A stretch of 6,266 nt of DNA from Acidobacteriota bacterium (GTDB taxonomy: Bacteria; Acidobacteriota; Vicinamibacteria; Vicinamibacterales; 2-12-FULL-66-21). The notes beneath the pieces are model-generated. The model saw only the letters and a list, made by a program, of their open reading frames with translations. It had not been told where the DNA came from and did no database searches. Shown here piece after piece: positions 1 through 6,190 of the stretch. The first letter of the stretch is position 1; every line of letters begins with the position of its first letter. Position numbers and translations under genes: made by a program. Where the stretch lies: positions 1 through 6,266 of the forward strand of contig JACCXG010000180.1 in NCBI GenBank assembly GCA_013697225.1, read 5' to 3'.

Positions 1-1
1 G

Positions 2-238
2 TCATGATGTGGACGACCGGGCGATCTCCCCGGCGACTTGATGAAGGTCCTGCACAGCGCGCAGAATCGAAGAGGGATGCACGGGAACTGTCTGCGTGCC
101 CCGCTTGTACAGATCGCAGACCTTGCCCCCGGCGGCAACTTCACGCACGACAGCAAGCGTGGGGCGATCCGGCAGGAGCGAGCTGACCGGCTCCCCTGGA
201 CCCTGCGTGCGAACGGCACGGCCGTTCCGATCAGCCAC
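2..238 (-). CDS. Unrecognised 78-aa protein, translationally coupled to queG
   Basis: I do not recognise this protein. Its GTG start lies inside the last codons of queG: the string GTGGCTGA holds both this start and the queG TGA stop, an 8-nt overlap. A GGGAGG stretch ends 4 nt upstream, which could serve as a Shine-Dalgarno. The same frame is open further upstream to 391, but that part lies within queG and the GTG fits operon spacing better. The product is soluble-looking, with no signal peptide or membrane segment. The first 25 residues are rich in R, G and P. The middle has a short hydrophobic stretch followed by VCDLYKRG with the only cysteine, and the last 23 residues (from HPSSILRAV on) look like an amphipathic helix. 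About 70% of its codons end in G or C, as expected for a coding frame here. Its TGA stop overlaps a possible downstream ATG (ATGA) at the window edge. It is probably a real small gene but could be a chance reading frame. Confidence 0.6.
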   Translation of the reverse strand: MADRNGRAVRTQGPGEPVSSLLPDRPTLAVVREVAAGGKVCDLYKRGTQTVPVHPSSILRAVQDLHQVAGEIARSSTS

Positions 239-1316
239 GGAGCCTCCCGACCGCCCACGCCACGTGCTCCTCGACGAGGGGATCCCGGCACGTCGGCTCG
301 TCGTGCCCTTCGAGTGCCTCGGCGGCAGCCGGATCGCTCGAATTGCCGAGTGCAACCGCCAGGTTCCGCCGCAGCCGCCGAACTCCCGCACGTTTCATGG
401 CGCTGCCCTTCAGCAGAACGCGAAGCTCGTCATCTGTCCGCTCCCACAGCTCCAGCAGTGAGGGTGCGTCGAGGCCGTCGCGGGGCTGCCATGCGGGATC
501 CTGCGAGACGGCCGTCTTGTGCGACAGGTTCCACGGGCAGACCTCCTGGCAGATGTCACATCCGTAGGCATGGTGTCCGACGGCTTCCCGCTCCTCCTCG
601 GGAATGCTCCCCTTGTTCTCGATGGTCAGATACGAGAGGCACCGATTCGAGTCGAGCACACCCGGTGCCACCAGCGCACCGGTCGGGCAGGCCTCGAGGC
701 AGCGCGTACAGGAGCCGCACTGGTCGAGAGCCGGCGCATCGGTCTGAAGGTCGAGGCTGCAGATGATCTCGGACAGGAAGATCCAGGATCCCAGCCTGGG
801 GCTGATGACGCACGTGTTCTTCCCGATCCAGCCGATGCCGGCCTGCTGCGCGTAAACGCGTTCCTGCACCGGCCCGGTATCGACGTAGGCCCGCGCCTCG
901 AACGGCTCCCCCGCCGTGCTGCGCATCCACAGGAGCAGCGCATCGAGCCGCTCCTGGATGACGGCATGGTAGTCGTCCCCCCACGCATACCGCGCGACAG
1001 CGGCCTGCCGTGGATTGGCGTCCCTGGTGGTGTAAGGCCGATCGGCGTTGTACACCGTGCCCAGGGAGACGACCGTTCGCGCGGACGGGAGCACCTGGCG
1101 GACGTCGGCACGGCGGTCGGCCGAACGGTGGAGGTAATCCATACCTGCCGCATACCCGCGGTCGAGCCATTCCCTGAAGAACCGCAGCCGGCTGTGATCG
1201 GCAACAGGAGCGATGCCGCACAGGTCGAACCCCAGTGCGGCGGCTTGACGCTTCAGGTCGGTCGATGTCACGCCCACGGCTGCATGGCTGCTCGTTCCGC
1301 CAGGCAACAAATGCAC
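231..1316 (-). CDS. queG: Epoxyqueuosine reductase QueG
   Basis: This cytoplasmic enzyme reduces epoxyqueuosine to queuosine at position 34 of GUN-anticodon tRNAs, the final step of queuosine synthesis; the family uses cobalamin and two [4Fe-4S] clusters. Family signatures seen are ARYAWGDDYH (about 108-117), YVDTGPVQER (144-153, holding the conserved catalytic-type Asp146), GWIGKNTCVI (162-171), a ferredoxin pattern CGSCTRCLEACP (Cys 200, 203, 206, 210), Cys226, and CDICQEVCPWN (Cys 253, 256, 260). That gives the eight cysteines needed for two clusters. A short HEAT-like C-terminal region follows, including RRNLAVALGN. At 361 residues it is slightly shorter than the E. coli enzyme (about 379). 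The GTG start lies 11 nt after the acnA stop, with only a weak GCGGGA as ribosome site. Homology really begins near residue 16, so GTG starts at 1277 or 1271 are alternatives. It lies second in an acnA-queG-small protein operon. No queA or tgt gene is visible nearby. Confidence 0.96.
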   Translation of the reverse strand: MHLLPGGTSSHAAVGVTSTDLKRQAAALGFDLCGIAPVADHSRLRFFREWLDRGYAAGMDYLHRSADRRADVRQVLPSARTVVSLGTVYNADRPYTTRDANPRQAAVARYAWGDDYHAVIQERLDALLLWMRSTAGEPFEARAYVDTGPVQERVYAQQAGIGWIGKNTCVISPRLGSWIFLSEIICSLDLQTDAPALDQCGSCTRCLEACPTGALVAPGVLDSNRCLSYLTIENKGSIPEEEREAVGHHAYGCDICQEVCPWNLSHKTAVSQDPAWQPRDGLDAPSLLELWERTDDELRVLLKGSAMKRAGVRRLRRNLAVALGNSSDPAAAEALEGHDEPTCRDPLVEEHVAWAVGRLRG

Positions 1317-1327
1317 TCGATTCCCGC

Positions 1328-4081
1328 CTACTGGCCCACCAGCTGCCGCAAAACGTACGGCAGGATGCCGCCGTGCCGGAACGCGACGAGCTCCTCCGGG
1401 GTATCGATGCGCGCAACCATGACGAGATCCCGGGATGTCCCGTCCTCGGCCGCCGCACGCACCACAACGTTTCCCCGCGGCGTCAGCGCCTCACCCACAC
1501 CAAGAATGTCGAAAGTCTCCCGGCCGGTAAGCTTGAGGGACGCCGCCGATTCCCCATCCCTGAACTGCAGCGGCAGGACTCCCATGTTCACCAGATTGCT
1601 GCGGTGAATCCGCTCGTAGCTCTCCGCGATCACCGCTTTGACGCCCAGCAGCAGCGTTCCCTTGGCCGCCCAGTCGCGCGAAGATCCCGAACCGTACTCT
1701 TTGCCGGCGAGCACCAGCAGTGGCACGCCGGCTTCGCGATACCGCACCGACGCGTCGTATATCGTCGTCACACCACCGTTCGGCAGGAGCGTCGTCCAGC
1801 CCCCCTCGGTGCCTGGTGCAAGCGCATTGCGCAGCCTGATGTTGGCAAACGTGCCGCGCATCATCACCTCGTGATTTCCTCGCCGCGCACCGTACGAGTT
1901 GAAGTCCGCGGGGCGGACCCCCTTCGAGATCAGATACTTCCCTGCCGGGCTGTCGGCAGGGATCGACCCCGCCGGAGAGATGTGGTCCGTCGTCACGCTG
2001 TCGCCCAGTACGGCAAGTGCCCGCGCATTGAGGATGTCGGACGGGAACGTCGGCTCGGCCGTGATGTTCTCGAAGAACGGCGGGTTCCGGATGTACGTGG
2101 AATCGTCCGTCCACTCGAACCGCTCGCCGGTCGGGATGGGCAGCGAGCGCCAGCGCTCGTCCCCATCGAACACGTGCGCGTATCGCTCGCGGAACATCTC
2201 CGACTTGACCGAAGAGAGCATCGCTTCCTGAATCTCCCGCTCCGAGGGCCACACGTCCTTCAGGAACACCGGGTTCCCCGCGCTGTCTTCCCCGAGAGGC
2301 TCCGTCGTGAGGTCGACCTGCATCCGGCCCGCAATGGCGTACGCGACAACCAGGGGCGGTGACGCGAGGTAGTTCGCGCGCACCTGACTCTGGATCCGCC
2401 CCTCGAAGTTCCGGTTCCCGCTCAGCACCGAGGCGACGACCAGGTTGCGGTCCTTGACCATGACGGACACCGGCTCCGGCAGGGGCCCGCTGTTTCCGAT
2501 ACAGGTCGTGCAGCCATATCCCACGACGTTGAAGCCAAGCTCCGCGAGGTATTCGAGGAGTCCCGCGGCCCGGAGATAATCGGTGACCACAAGCGATCCT
2601 GGAGCAAGGCTCGTCTTCACCCATGGCTTCACCTTCAGGCCGCGCTGCACGGCGTTGCGCGCCAGAAGCCCGGCGCCGATCATCACGCTCGGATTGGAGG
2701 TGTTGGTGCAGCTGGTGATGGCGGCGACAACGATGCTGCCGTGGTCGAGGCCTTCCAGCCCTGGAACCTCCTGGTCAGCAGCGGCGGCAACCGCCACAGC
2801 CGTCCGTTCCGCCGAGGGAGCCGTCATCTCGCCGTGCTTCGGCGCAACGACAGGGTTGGTTTTACGTTCGGCCACCATGCCGGTCAAGGCCTGCTCGAAA
2901 CGGCTCTTTGCCTGTCGCAGCGAGACGCGGTCCTGTGGCCGCTTCGGACCGGCAAGACTCGGCTCGACAGTCGAGAGATCCAGCTCGACGGTGGTGGTGT
3001 AGGCCGGTTCCGGAGAGGCGGACGTCCAGAACAGGCCCTGTTCCTTGGCATAGGCCTCGACGAGCTGGACGTGCGCCTCCTCCCGTCCGGTCAGCCGCAG
3101 ATAGTCGAGCGTCATGTCGTCGATCGGACAGATGGCAATCGTCGCGCCGTACTCGGGAGACATGTTCCCGAGCGTCGCGCGATCGGCAATCGTCAGGAAT
3201 TCGAGCCCCGGCCCAGAGAACTCGACGAACTTCCCGACCACCCCCGCCTTCCGCAGCCGCTCGGTTATCGTGAGCACCAGATCCGTCGCGGTTGCCCCCT
3301 CCGGCAGACGATCGATAAGGCGGAACCCGACGATCTCCGGAATGAGCATGGAAATGGGCTGCCCGAGCATGGCGGCCTCGGCTTCGATCCCGCCGACGCC
3401 CCAGCCCACGACCCCCAGGCCGTTCACCATCGTCGTATGGGAATCCGTCCCGACGAGAGTGTCGGGATATGCGATCAGGTCGTCTCCCTCCGCTTCGCTG
3501 AACACCACCCGAGCGAGATACTCGAGGTTCACCTGGTGGACGATCCCGGTGTCGGGCGGCACGACCCGGAAGTTGCGAAAGGCCTCCTGCCCCCATCTGA
3601 GGAAGGTGTAGCGCTCCCTGTTGCGCGTGAACTCGAGCGCTGCGTTCAGATCCGCGGCATTGAGCTCAGCGTAATGATCGACCTGCACGGAATGGTCGAT
3701 CACCAGCTCGACCGGCTGAAGCGGGTTCACCTTTGCGGGATCGCCGCCGAGCCGGACGATTCCGTCGCGCATGGCGGCAAGGTCGACCACTGCGGGCACT
3801 CCGGTGAAGTCCTGCAGCAGCACGCGGGCGGGTGTGAAGGCAATTTCCTTCTGCTCGCGGCACGTCACGTCCCAGCCCGCCAGCGCCTGCACGTCGTCGG
3901 GGTCGACGAACCGCCGATCCTCTTTCCGGATCAGGTTTTCGAGAAGGATTTTCAGTGAGTACGGTAACCGGCCTACCCCTGAGTACCCGGCACGTTCCAG
4001 CGCAGGAAGACTGTAGATCTGAAAGGTCTGGCCGCCCGCCGACAGACGGGTCCGGGTGTTGAAGGAGTTCAGCGAAGCCAT
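1328..4081 (-). CDS. acnA: Aconitate hydratase A (AcnA/IRP1-type)
   Basis: This enzyme interconverts citrate and isocitrate via cis-aconitate in the TCA cycle, in the cytoplasm, with a [4Fe-4S] cluster. From the ATG at 4081 it has 917 residues, close to the usual 890-920. Motifs in order are QDFTGVPAVVDLAAMRD (about 90-106), DHSVQVD (129-135), GTDSHTTMVNGLG (211-223), SCTNTSNP with cluster Cys458, GYGCTTCIGNSGP with cluster Cys524 and Cys527, and the swivel-domain GSGSSRDWAAKG (about 797-808). The spacing of the cysteines (66, then 3) matches E. coli AcnA (435, 501, 504). An Ala-rich linker (about 412-440) precedes the third domain. I prefer ATG 4081 (MASLNSFNTR) over an upstream in-frame TTG at 4099, because family members begin near here. 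There is no Shine-Dalgarno; a TATGAT box sits 6 nt upstream, suggesting a leaderless transcript. The 2-methyl-cis-aconitate relative AcnD is the main alternative, but the length and motifs fit AcnA. It is the first gene of the operon with queG. Confidence 0.97.
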   Translation of the reverse strand: MASLNSFNTRTRLSAGGQTFQIYSLPALERAGYSGVGRLPYSLKILLENLIRKEDRRFVDPDDVQALAGWDVTCREQKEIAFTPARVLLQDFTGVPAVVDLAAMRDGIVRLGGDPAKVNPLQPVELVIDHSVQVDHYAELNAADLNAALEFTRNRERYTFLRWGQEAFRNFRVVPPDTGIVHQVNLEYLARVVFSEAEGDDLIAYPDTLVGTDSHTTMVNGLGVVGWGVGGIEAEAAMLGQPISMLIPEIVGFRLIDRLPEGATATDLVLTITERLRKAGVVGKFVEFSGPGLEFLTIADRATLGNMSPEYGATIAICPIDDMTLDYLRLTGREEAHVQLVEAYAKEQGLFWTSASPEPAYTTTVELDLSTVEPSLAGPKRPQDRVSLRQAKSRFEQALTGMVAERKTNPVVAPKHGEMTAPSAERTAVAVAAAADQEVPGLEGLDHGSIVVAAITSCTNTSNPSVMIGAGLLARNAVQRGLKVKPWVKTSLAPGSLVVTDYLRAAGLLEYLAELGFNVVGYGCTTCIGNSGPLPEPVSVMVKDRNLVVASVLSGNRNFEGRIQSQVRANYLASPPLVVAYAIAGRMQVDLTTEPLGEDSAGNPVFLKDVWPSEREIQEAMLSSVKSEMFRERYAHVFDGDERWRSLPIPTGERFEWTDDSTYIRNPPFFENITAEPTFPSDILNARALAVLGDSVTTDHISPAGSIPADSPAGKYLISKGVRPADFNSYGARRGNHEVMMRGTFANIRLRNALAPGTEGGWTTLLPNGGVTTIYDASVRYREAGVPLLVLAGKEYGSGSSRDWAAKGTLLLGVKAVIAESYERIHRSNLVNMGVLPLQFRDGESAASLKLTGRETFDILGVGEALTPRGNVVVRAAAEDGTSRDLVMVARIDTPEELVAFRHGGILPYVLRQLVGQ

Positions 4082-4087
4082 CGCTCG

Positions 4088-4093
4088 ATCATA
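4088..4093 (-). promoter_or_regulatory. Candidate -10 box for leaderless acnA
   Basis: On the minus strand TATGAT is followed by six bases (CGAGCG) and then the acnA ATG. It differs from TATAAT at one base. Transcription starting 6-7 nt after the box would begin at the A of the ATG, and no purine-rich ribosome site is present, so the mRNA may be leaderless. I see no good -35 hexamer 16-18 nt upstream, which weakens the call. A longer leader from an upstream promoter is possible. Confidence 0.4.
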
Positions 4094-4159
4094 GTGCAAA
4101 CCGGCGTGGGTGGACCGTCGGCCGGCCGGCGGGCACGGCCCTTGCGACCTTGACCCTGT

Positions 4160-4164
4160 GGAGG
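4160..4164 (+). promoter_or_regulatory. Strong Shine-Dalgarno of the small plus-strand gene
   Basis: GGAGG lies six bases before the ATG at 4171. It is the best ribosome site in the window and fixes the start there, rather than at an in-frame TTG at 4150. No convincing -35/-10 pair is seen upstream in the GC-rich 4100-4155 stretch. TTGCGA (4142-4147) and GATAAT (4167-4172) are 19 apart, but GATAAT overlaps the start codon. Confidence 0.75.
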
Positions 4165-4170
4165 TTGATA

Positions 4171-4413
4171 ATGGCCGATCAGAAAGCGCCGAATGAAGCG
4201 TCCCGCAAGTCCCAGGCGGAAGGCGACCGCTGGAGCCCGGAGGGGGACATGGCTAACGCGAACCAGGGCGGAGCCACCGGCGGCAGCCAGGGGGGAGGCA
4301 TCACGAATCGTCCGCTCGAAGAGGAGAAGGCAAATCAGGACGCGGTACCCGACCGCGGGGAGTCGAAAGACGGGGCGCATGCCGGCCACGGCGATGGCGG
4401 GAGCGATCGGTGA
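4171..4413 (+). CDS. Small glycine-rich, disordered hydrophilin-like protein (80 aa)
   Basis: I cannot name this protein. It has 80 residues, of which 15 are glycine and many are D, E, K, R, N and Q. It has only one Leu, one Ile, one Val and one Trp, and no Cys, so it has no hydrophobic core and no signal peptide or membrane segment. Residues 28-45 carry a Gly/Gln/Asn run (QGGATGGSQGGG), followed by a compact charged motif ITNRPLEEE and a Gly/His/Asp tail. These properties fit hydrophilins and other disordered stress proteins, in which such proteins protect against drying or osmotic stress; that role is inference only. The GGAGG at 6 nt and the strong hairpin terminator just downstream argue that it is a real, well-expressed, monocistronic gene. 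It is transcribed away from acnA and towards the barrel gene, ending 83 bp from it. A nucleic-acid-binding or KGG-like stress protein is another possibility. Confidence 0.8.
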   Translation: MADQKAPNEASRKSQAEGDRWSPEGDMANANQGGATGGSQGGGITNRPLEEEKANQDAVPDRGESKDGAHAGHGDGGSDR

Positions 4414-4443
4414 AGGGCGACGGGTATTCGAGGGGATGAACGT

Positions 4444-4478
4444 GGACGGCGAGCTGCACTGCAGTCTCGCCGTCCTTT
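4444..4478 (+). terminator. Intrinsic terminator after the small plus-strand gene
   Basis: GGACGGCGAG (4444-4453) pairs perfectly with CTCGCCGTCC (4466-4475), ten base pairs of mostly G-C. Inside it, CTG (4454-4456) can pair with CAG (4462-4464), leaving a five-base loop and one bulged T. TTT follows directly (4476-4478). The U tract is short, but the stem is very stable and lies 30 nt after the plus-strand stop codon. On the minus strand no T run follows the stem, so it is less convincing as the terminator of the convergent barrel gene, though it may serve both. Confidence 0.8.
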
Positions 4479-4496
4479 GATGCGGGGCGGCGGCCG

Positions 4497-5189
4497 TCAG
4501 AACAGGAAGGTCAGTCCGCCGAGGGCCATCGGCAGCACACGGCCGGAATCGTCGCTGTCAGCCGCTCCGGTACGTGAGACCACACCGATCTCAGCTCGAA
4601 GACCCACTCGCCGCCGGCCCGTTCCGAGCCAGTACTTGAGGCCGGCGGTGCCGTGTACCGCACGGCCGGTCTCAACGAGCTCACGGCCTTCGTGCAGTTC
4701 GCGGACCTGGCCGCCGCCGACCGACACGAACGGAACACCGCGCCCGCCCGCAAACGCCGCTCCGTTGAAGTGCAGCAGTACGGATCCGTCGAAGACGTAG
4801 TGGCTCAGCGTCTGCGTTGCCACGGTCTCCTCCGCTGACTCCACGTCTCCGGAGAGCCGGATCGACATGACTGGCGTTGCGTAACGCACGCCCCCCTCGA
4901 CCGAGATCGACGACGTGAGGTACACGCCGGCCCGGAGATGGGCGCCCGTGAACCGTTGCACGTCGGCGTCCGTCGAGAAGAGATCGAACCGCTGCGCCCC
5001 TGTGGCCCTCGACAACTGCGCGGTGGGTGACTCGATCTCGAATCCCTGGACCCAGGCGCCCCCGCCGCCAAGCTCCACGGACCCGCCCCTGGGAAATCCC
5101 CCCCCGATGTATACCTGCGCCGAGACCACCTGCGGCGCGACGGTCGTCAGACACAGGGTGAGGATCAGCAGTTGGCATCCCCGCGCCAT
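4497..5189 (-). CDS. Outer-membrane beta-barrel protein, unknown specificity
   Basis: This is a small exported barrel protein of 230 residues. Residues 1-24 form a signal peptide with a hydrophobic core (LLILTLCLTTVA) and a likely cut at VVSA/QVYIG. The mature part alternates short beta strands with polar loops: GAHLRAGVYL, ISVEGGVRYA, HYVFDGSVLLHF, PFVSVGGGQV, GTAGLKYWLG, RVGLRAEIGVV and finally MALGGLTFLF. The final aromatic residue (Phe) is the usual C-terminal signal for barrel insertion by the BAM machinery. Length and strand number suggest an eight-stranded OmpA/OmpW/opacity-type barrel. It could be structural, a receptor or a small porin; I cannot say which. Its ATG overlaps the stop of the metalloprotease gene in TGATG, with only a weak ribosome site, so translation is probably coupled. 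A GTG at 5192 is an alternative start. A run of eight G on the coding strand covers codons just after the signal peptide. Confidence 0.82.
   Translation of the reverse strand: MARGCQLLILTLCLTTVAPQVVSAQVYIGGGFPRGGSVELGGGGAWVQGFEIESPTAQLSRATGAQRFDLFSTDADVQRFTGAHLRAGVYLTSSISVEGGVRYATPVMSIRLSGDVESAEETVATQTLSHYVFDGSVLLHFNGAAFAGGRGVPFVSVGGGQVRELHEGRELVETGRAVHGTAGLKYWLGTGRRRVGLRAEIGVVSRTGAADSDDSGRVLPMALGGLTFLF
5098..5105 (-). repeat. G8 homopolymer tract in the barrel gene
   Basis: The coding strand reads GGGGGGGG across the Gly codons that follow the signal-peptide cut (IGGGF, about residues 28-32 of the ATG-started protein). It is the longest single-base run I noticed in the window. A gain or loss of one base would shift reading into minus frames that stay open to stops at 4681 or 4805, giving an aberrant product without the C-terminal Phe. 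Confidence 0.9.
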
Positions 5190-6190
5190 CACTTCGGCAC
5201 CACCCTGAGCTCGACGCCCCGCGTCCCGCCCCCCTGGGGAACGACAACGACGCGGTCGTGAAACCGCACGCGGAAGTTCAAGTCCACGTTCATCGAAGCG
5301 TCCAGAAAGCTGTCGACCTCGGCATCGTCCAACGGCTCGACCCGCAGCACGTGGGGACCCGCCTCCAGGCCGGCTATCGTGAAGCTGCCGTCGTCGCTGA
5401 GGGTAAACCCACCGACCAGGGCGCTCGTGCGGGTGTTGAACGCGACCACATGGGCACCCAGCACACCGGCGCCGTTCTTGGTGACGCGCCCGGAGATGCT
5501 GCCCCTCGTGCGCCTCGTGGCCGGATTCGGGTAGATGTCCGTGAGGCCGGCGATGTCGTCCGCCTTCAGCGTGCGATCGGCGATGCTGCCGGGGCTGAAG
5601 GCAATCGGGAACATCGCCGCCTCGGCCGCAAGCACACGGCGGCCCCCCGGCACGACCTCCGTCTCGCCGATGGCGGAGTGCCCGAGCCCGAGCAGATGTC
5701 CGATCTCGTGAAGCGCGATGGACTCGAGGTCGTGACGGCCGGTTTCCCCTGCGGGCGATACCGACCAGGAGAACGCCGTGTTGAAGAAGATGTCCGACTC
5801 GACTATCTCTCCCGTTGTCACGTCGATGATGAAGTTGGTCGCCGCCAGGACGCGCTCCAGATCCGGACGGCTGGCGAAGCCCAGCACCGACATGCCATCG
5901 CCGCTTGTGGGTGACGCCGCCGTGAACCCGACGAGCTGTGAGGAGGTCTCAGACGTCTCGACCGCATTCCAGGTGCTGAAGGCGCGGGTGATGACGGACT
6001 CGAACTGCGCGGAATCCACCCCGGGGGCTCCCCGGTTGGTGATGAAGTAGCGGATCGGGAATGCGTTCCACTGCAGCGACACCGTCCGCGTCCCGACGCG
6101 CACGCCAAGTTTCAGGTAGGCGTAGGCCGGCGCCACGAGCACGCTCAGCAGCAGAACGAGAACGAGGGGGCCCGCCTTGACCGGGTTCAC
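5189..6190 (-). CDS. Secreted matrixin-type zinc metalloprotease with C-terminal regulatory-like domain
   Basis: This is a 333-residue exported endopeptidase-like protein of the metzincin/M10 type. Residues 1-24 form a signal peptide (hydrophobic LVLVLLLSVLVA, cut after AYA). A catalytic domain covers about 40-222. It carries HEIGHLLGLGHS (161-172: zinc ligands His161, His165, His171; catalytic Glu162), a Met-turn-like AAMFP (Met193) and the closing helix DDIAGLTDIYP (211-221). From about 228 to 290 there is a beta-sandwich resembling the carboxypeptidase regulatory-like domain (GSISGRVTKNGAGVLGAHV, then DDGSFTIAGLEAGPHVLRV), followed by a short beta-rich tail. The protein has no cysteine at all, so the cysteine-switch propeptide of animal and plant matrixins is absent. 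The GTG start shares GTGA with the stop of the preceding gene; GAGG lies 10 nt upstream. The stop overlaps the start of the barrel gene. The substrate is unknown; its site of action is the periplasm, cell surface or medium. Confidence 0.93.
   Translation of the reverse strand: MNPVKAGPLVLVLLLSVLVAPAYAYLKLGVRVGTRTVSLQWNAFPIRYFITNRGAPGVDSAQFESVITRAFSTWNAVETSETSSQLVGFTAASPTSGDGMSVLGFASRPDLERVLAATNFIIDVTTGEIVESDIFFNTAFSWSVSPAGETGRHDLESIALHEIGHLLGLGHSAIGETEVVPGGRRVLAAEAAMFPIAFSPGSIADRTLKADDIAGLTDIYPNPATRRTRGSISGRVTKNGAGVLGAHVVAFNTRTSALVGGFTLSDDGSFTIAGLEAGPHVLRVEPLDDAEVDSFLDASMNVDLNFRVRFHDRVVVVPQGGGTRGVELRVVPK

Noticed and set aside
239..391. Upstream extension of the 78-residue gene to 391
   Set aside because: It would overlap queG by about 160 bp. 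The added residues are Arg/Ser/Gly-rich shadow sequence, and the GTG at 238 gives normal operon spacing.
38..766. Plus-strand open frame at the left end
   Set aside because: It is very rich in Arg, Pro and Ala with no motif, and lies opposite queG and the 78-residue gene.
519..1607. Long plus-strand open frame (362 codons) opposite queG and the end of acnA
   Set aside because: It lies antisense to two clear enzyme genes, crosses their junction and has no recognisable motif. Long antisense frames are expected in GC-rich DNA.
1235..2362. Plus-strand open frame of 375 codons opposite acnA
   Set aside because: Its product is an Arg/His/Pro-rich shadow of acnA with no domain, and it has no ribosome site or context.
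2741..3958. Plus-strand open frame of 405 codons opposite acnA
   Set aside because: It is an antisense shadow of a highly conserved aconitase region; its composition reflects the complementary codons.
4434..4480. Tiny plus-strand frame (14 codons) running through the hairpin, starting at the ATG at 4434
   Set aside because: The hairpin with TTT explains the sequence as a terminator, and the frame is too short to support.
4681..5247. Second minus-strand frame of 188 codons inside the barrel gene
   Set aside because: It is Arg/Gly-rich and has no signal peptide. The other frame has a signal peptide, alternating beta strands and a terminal Phe.
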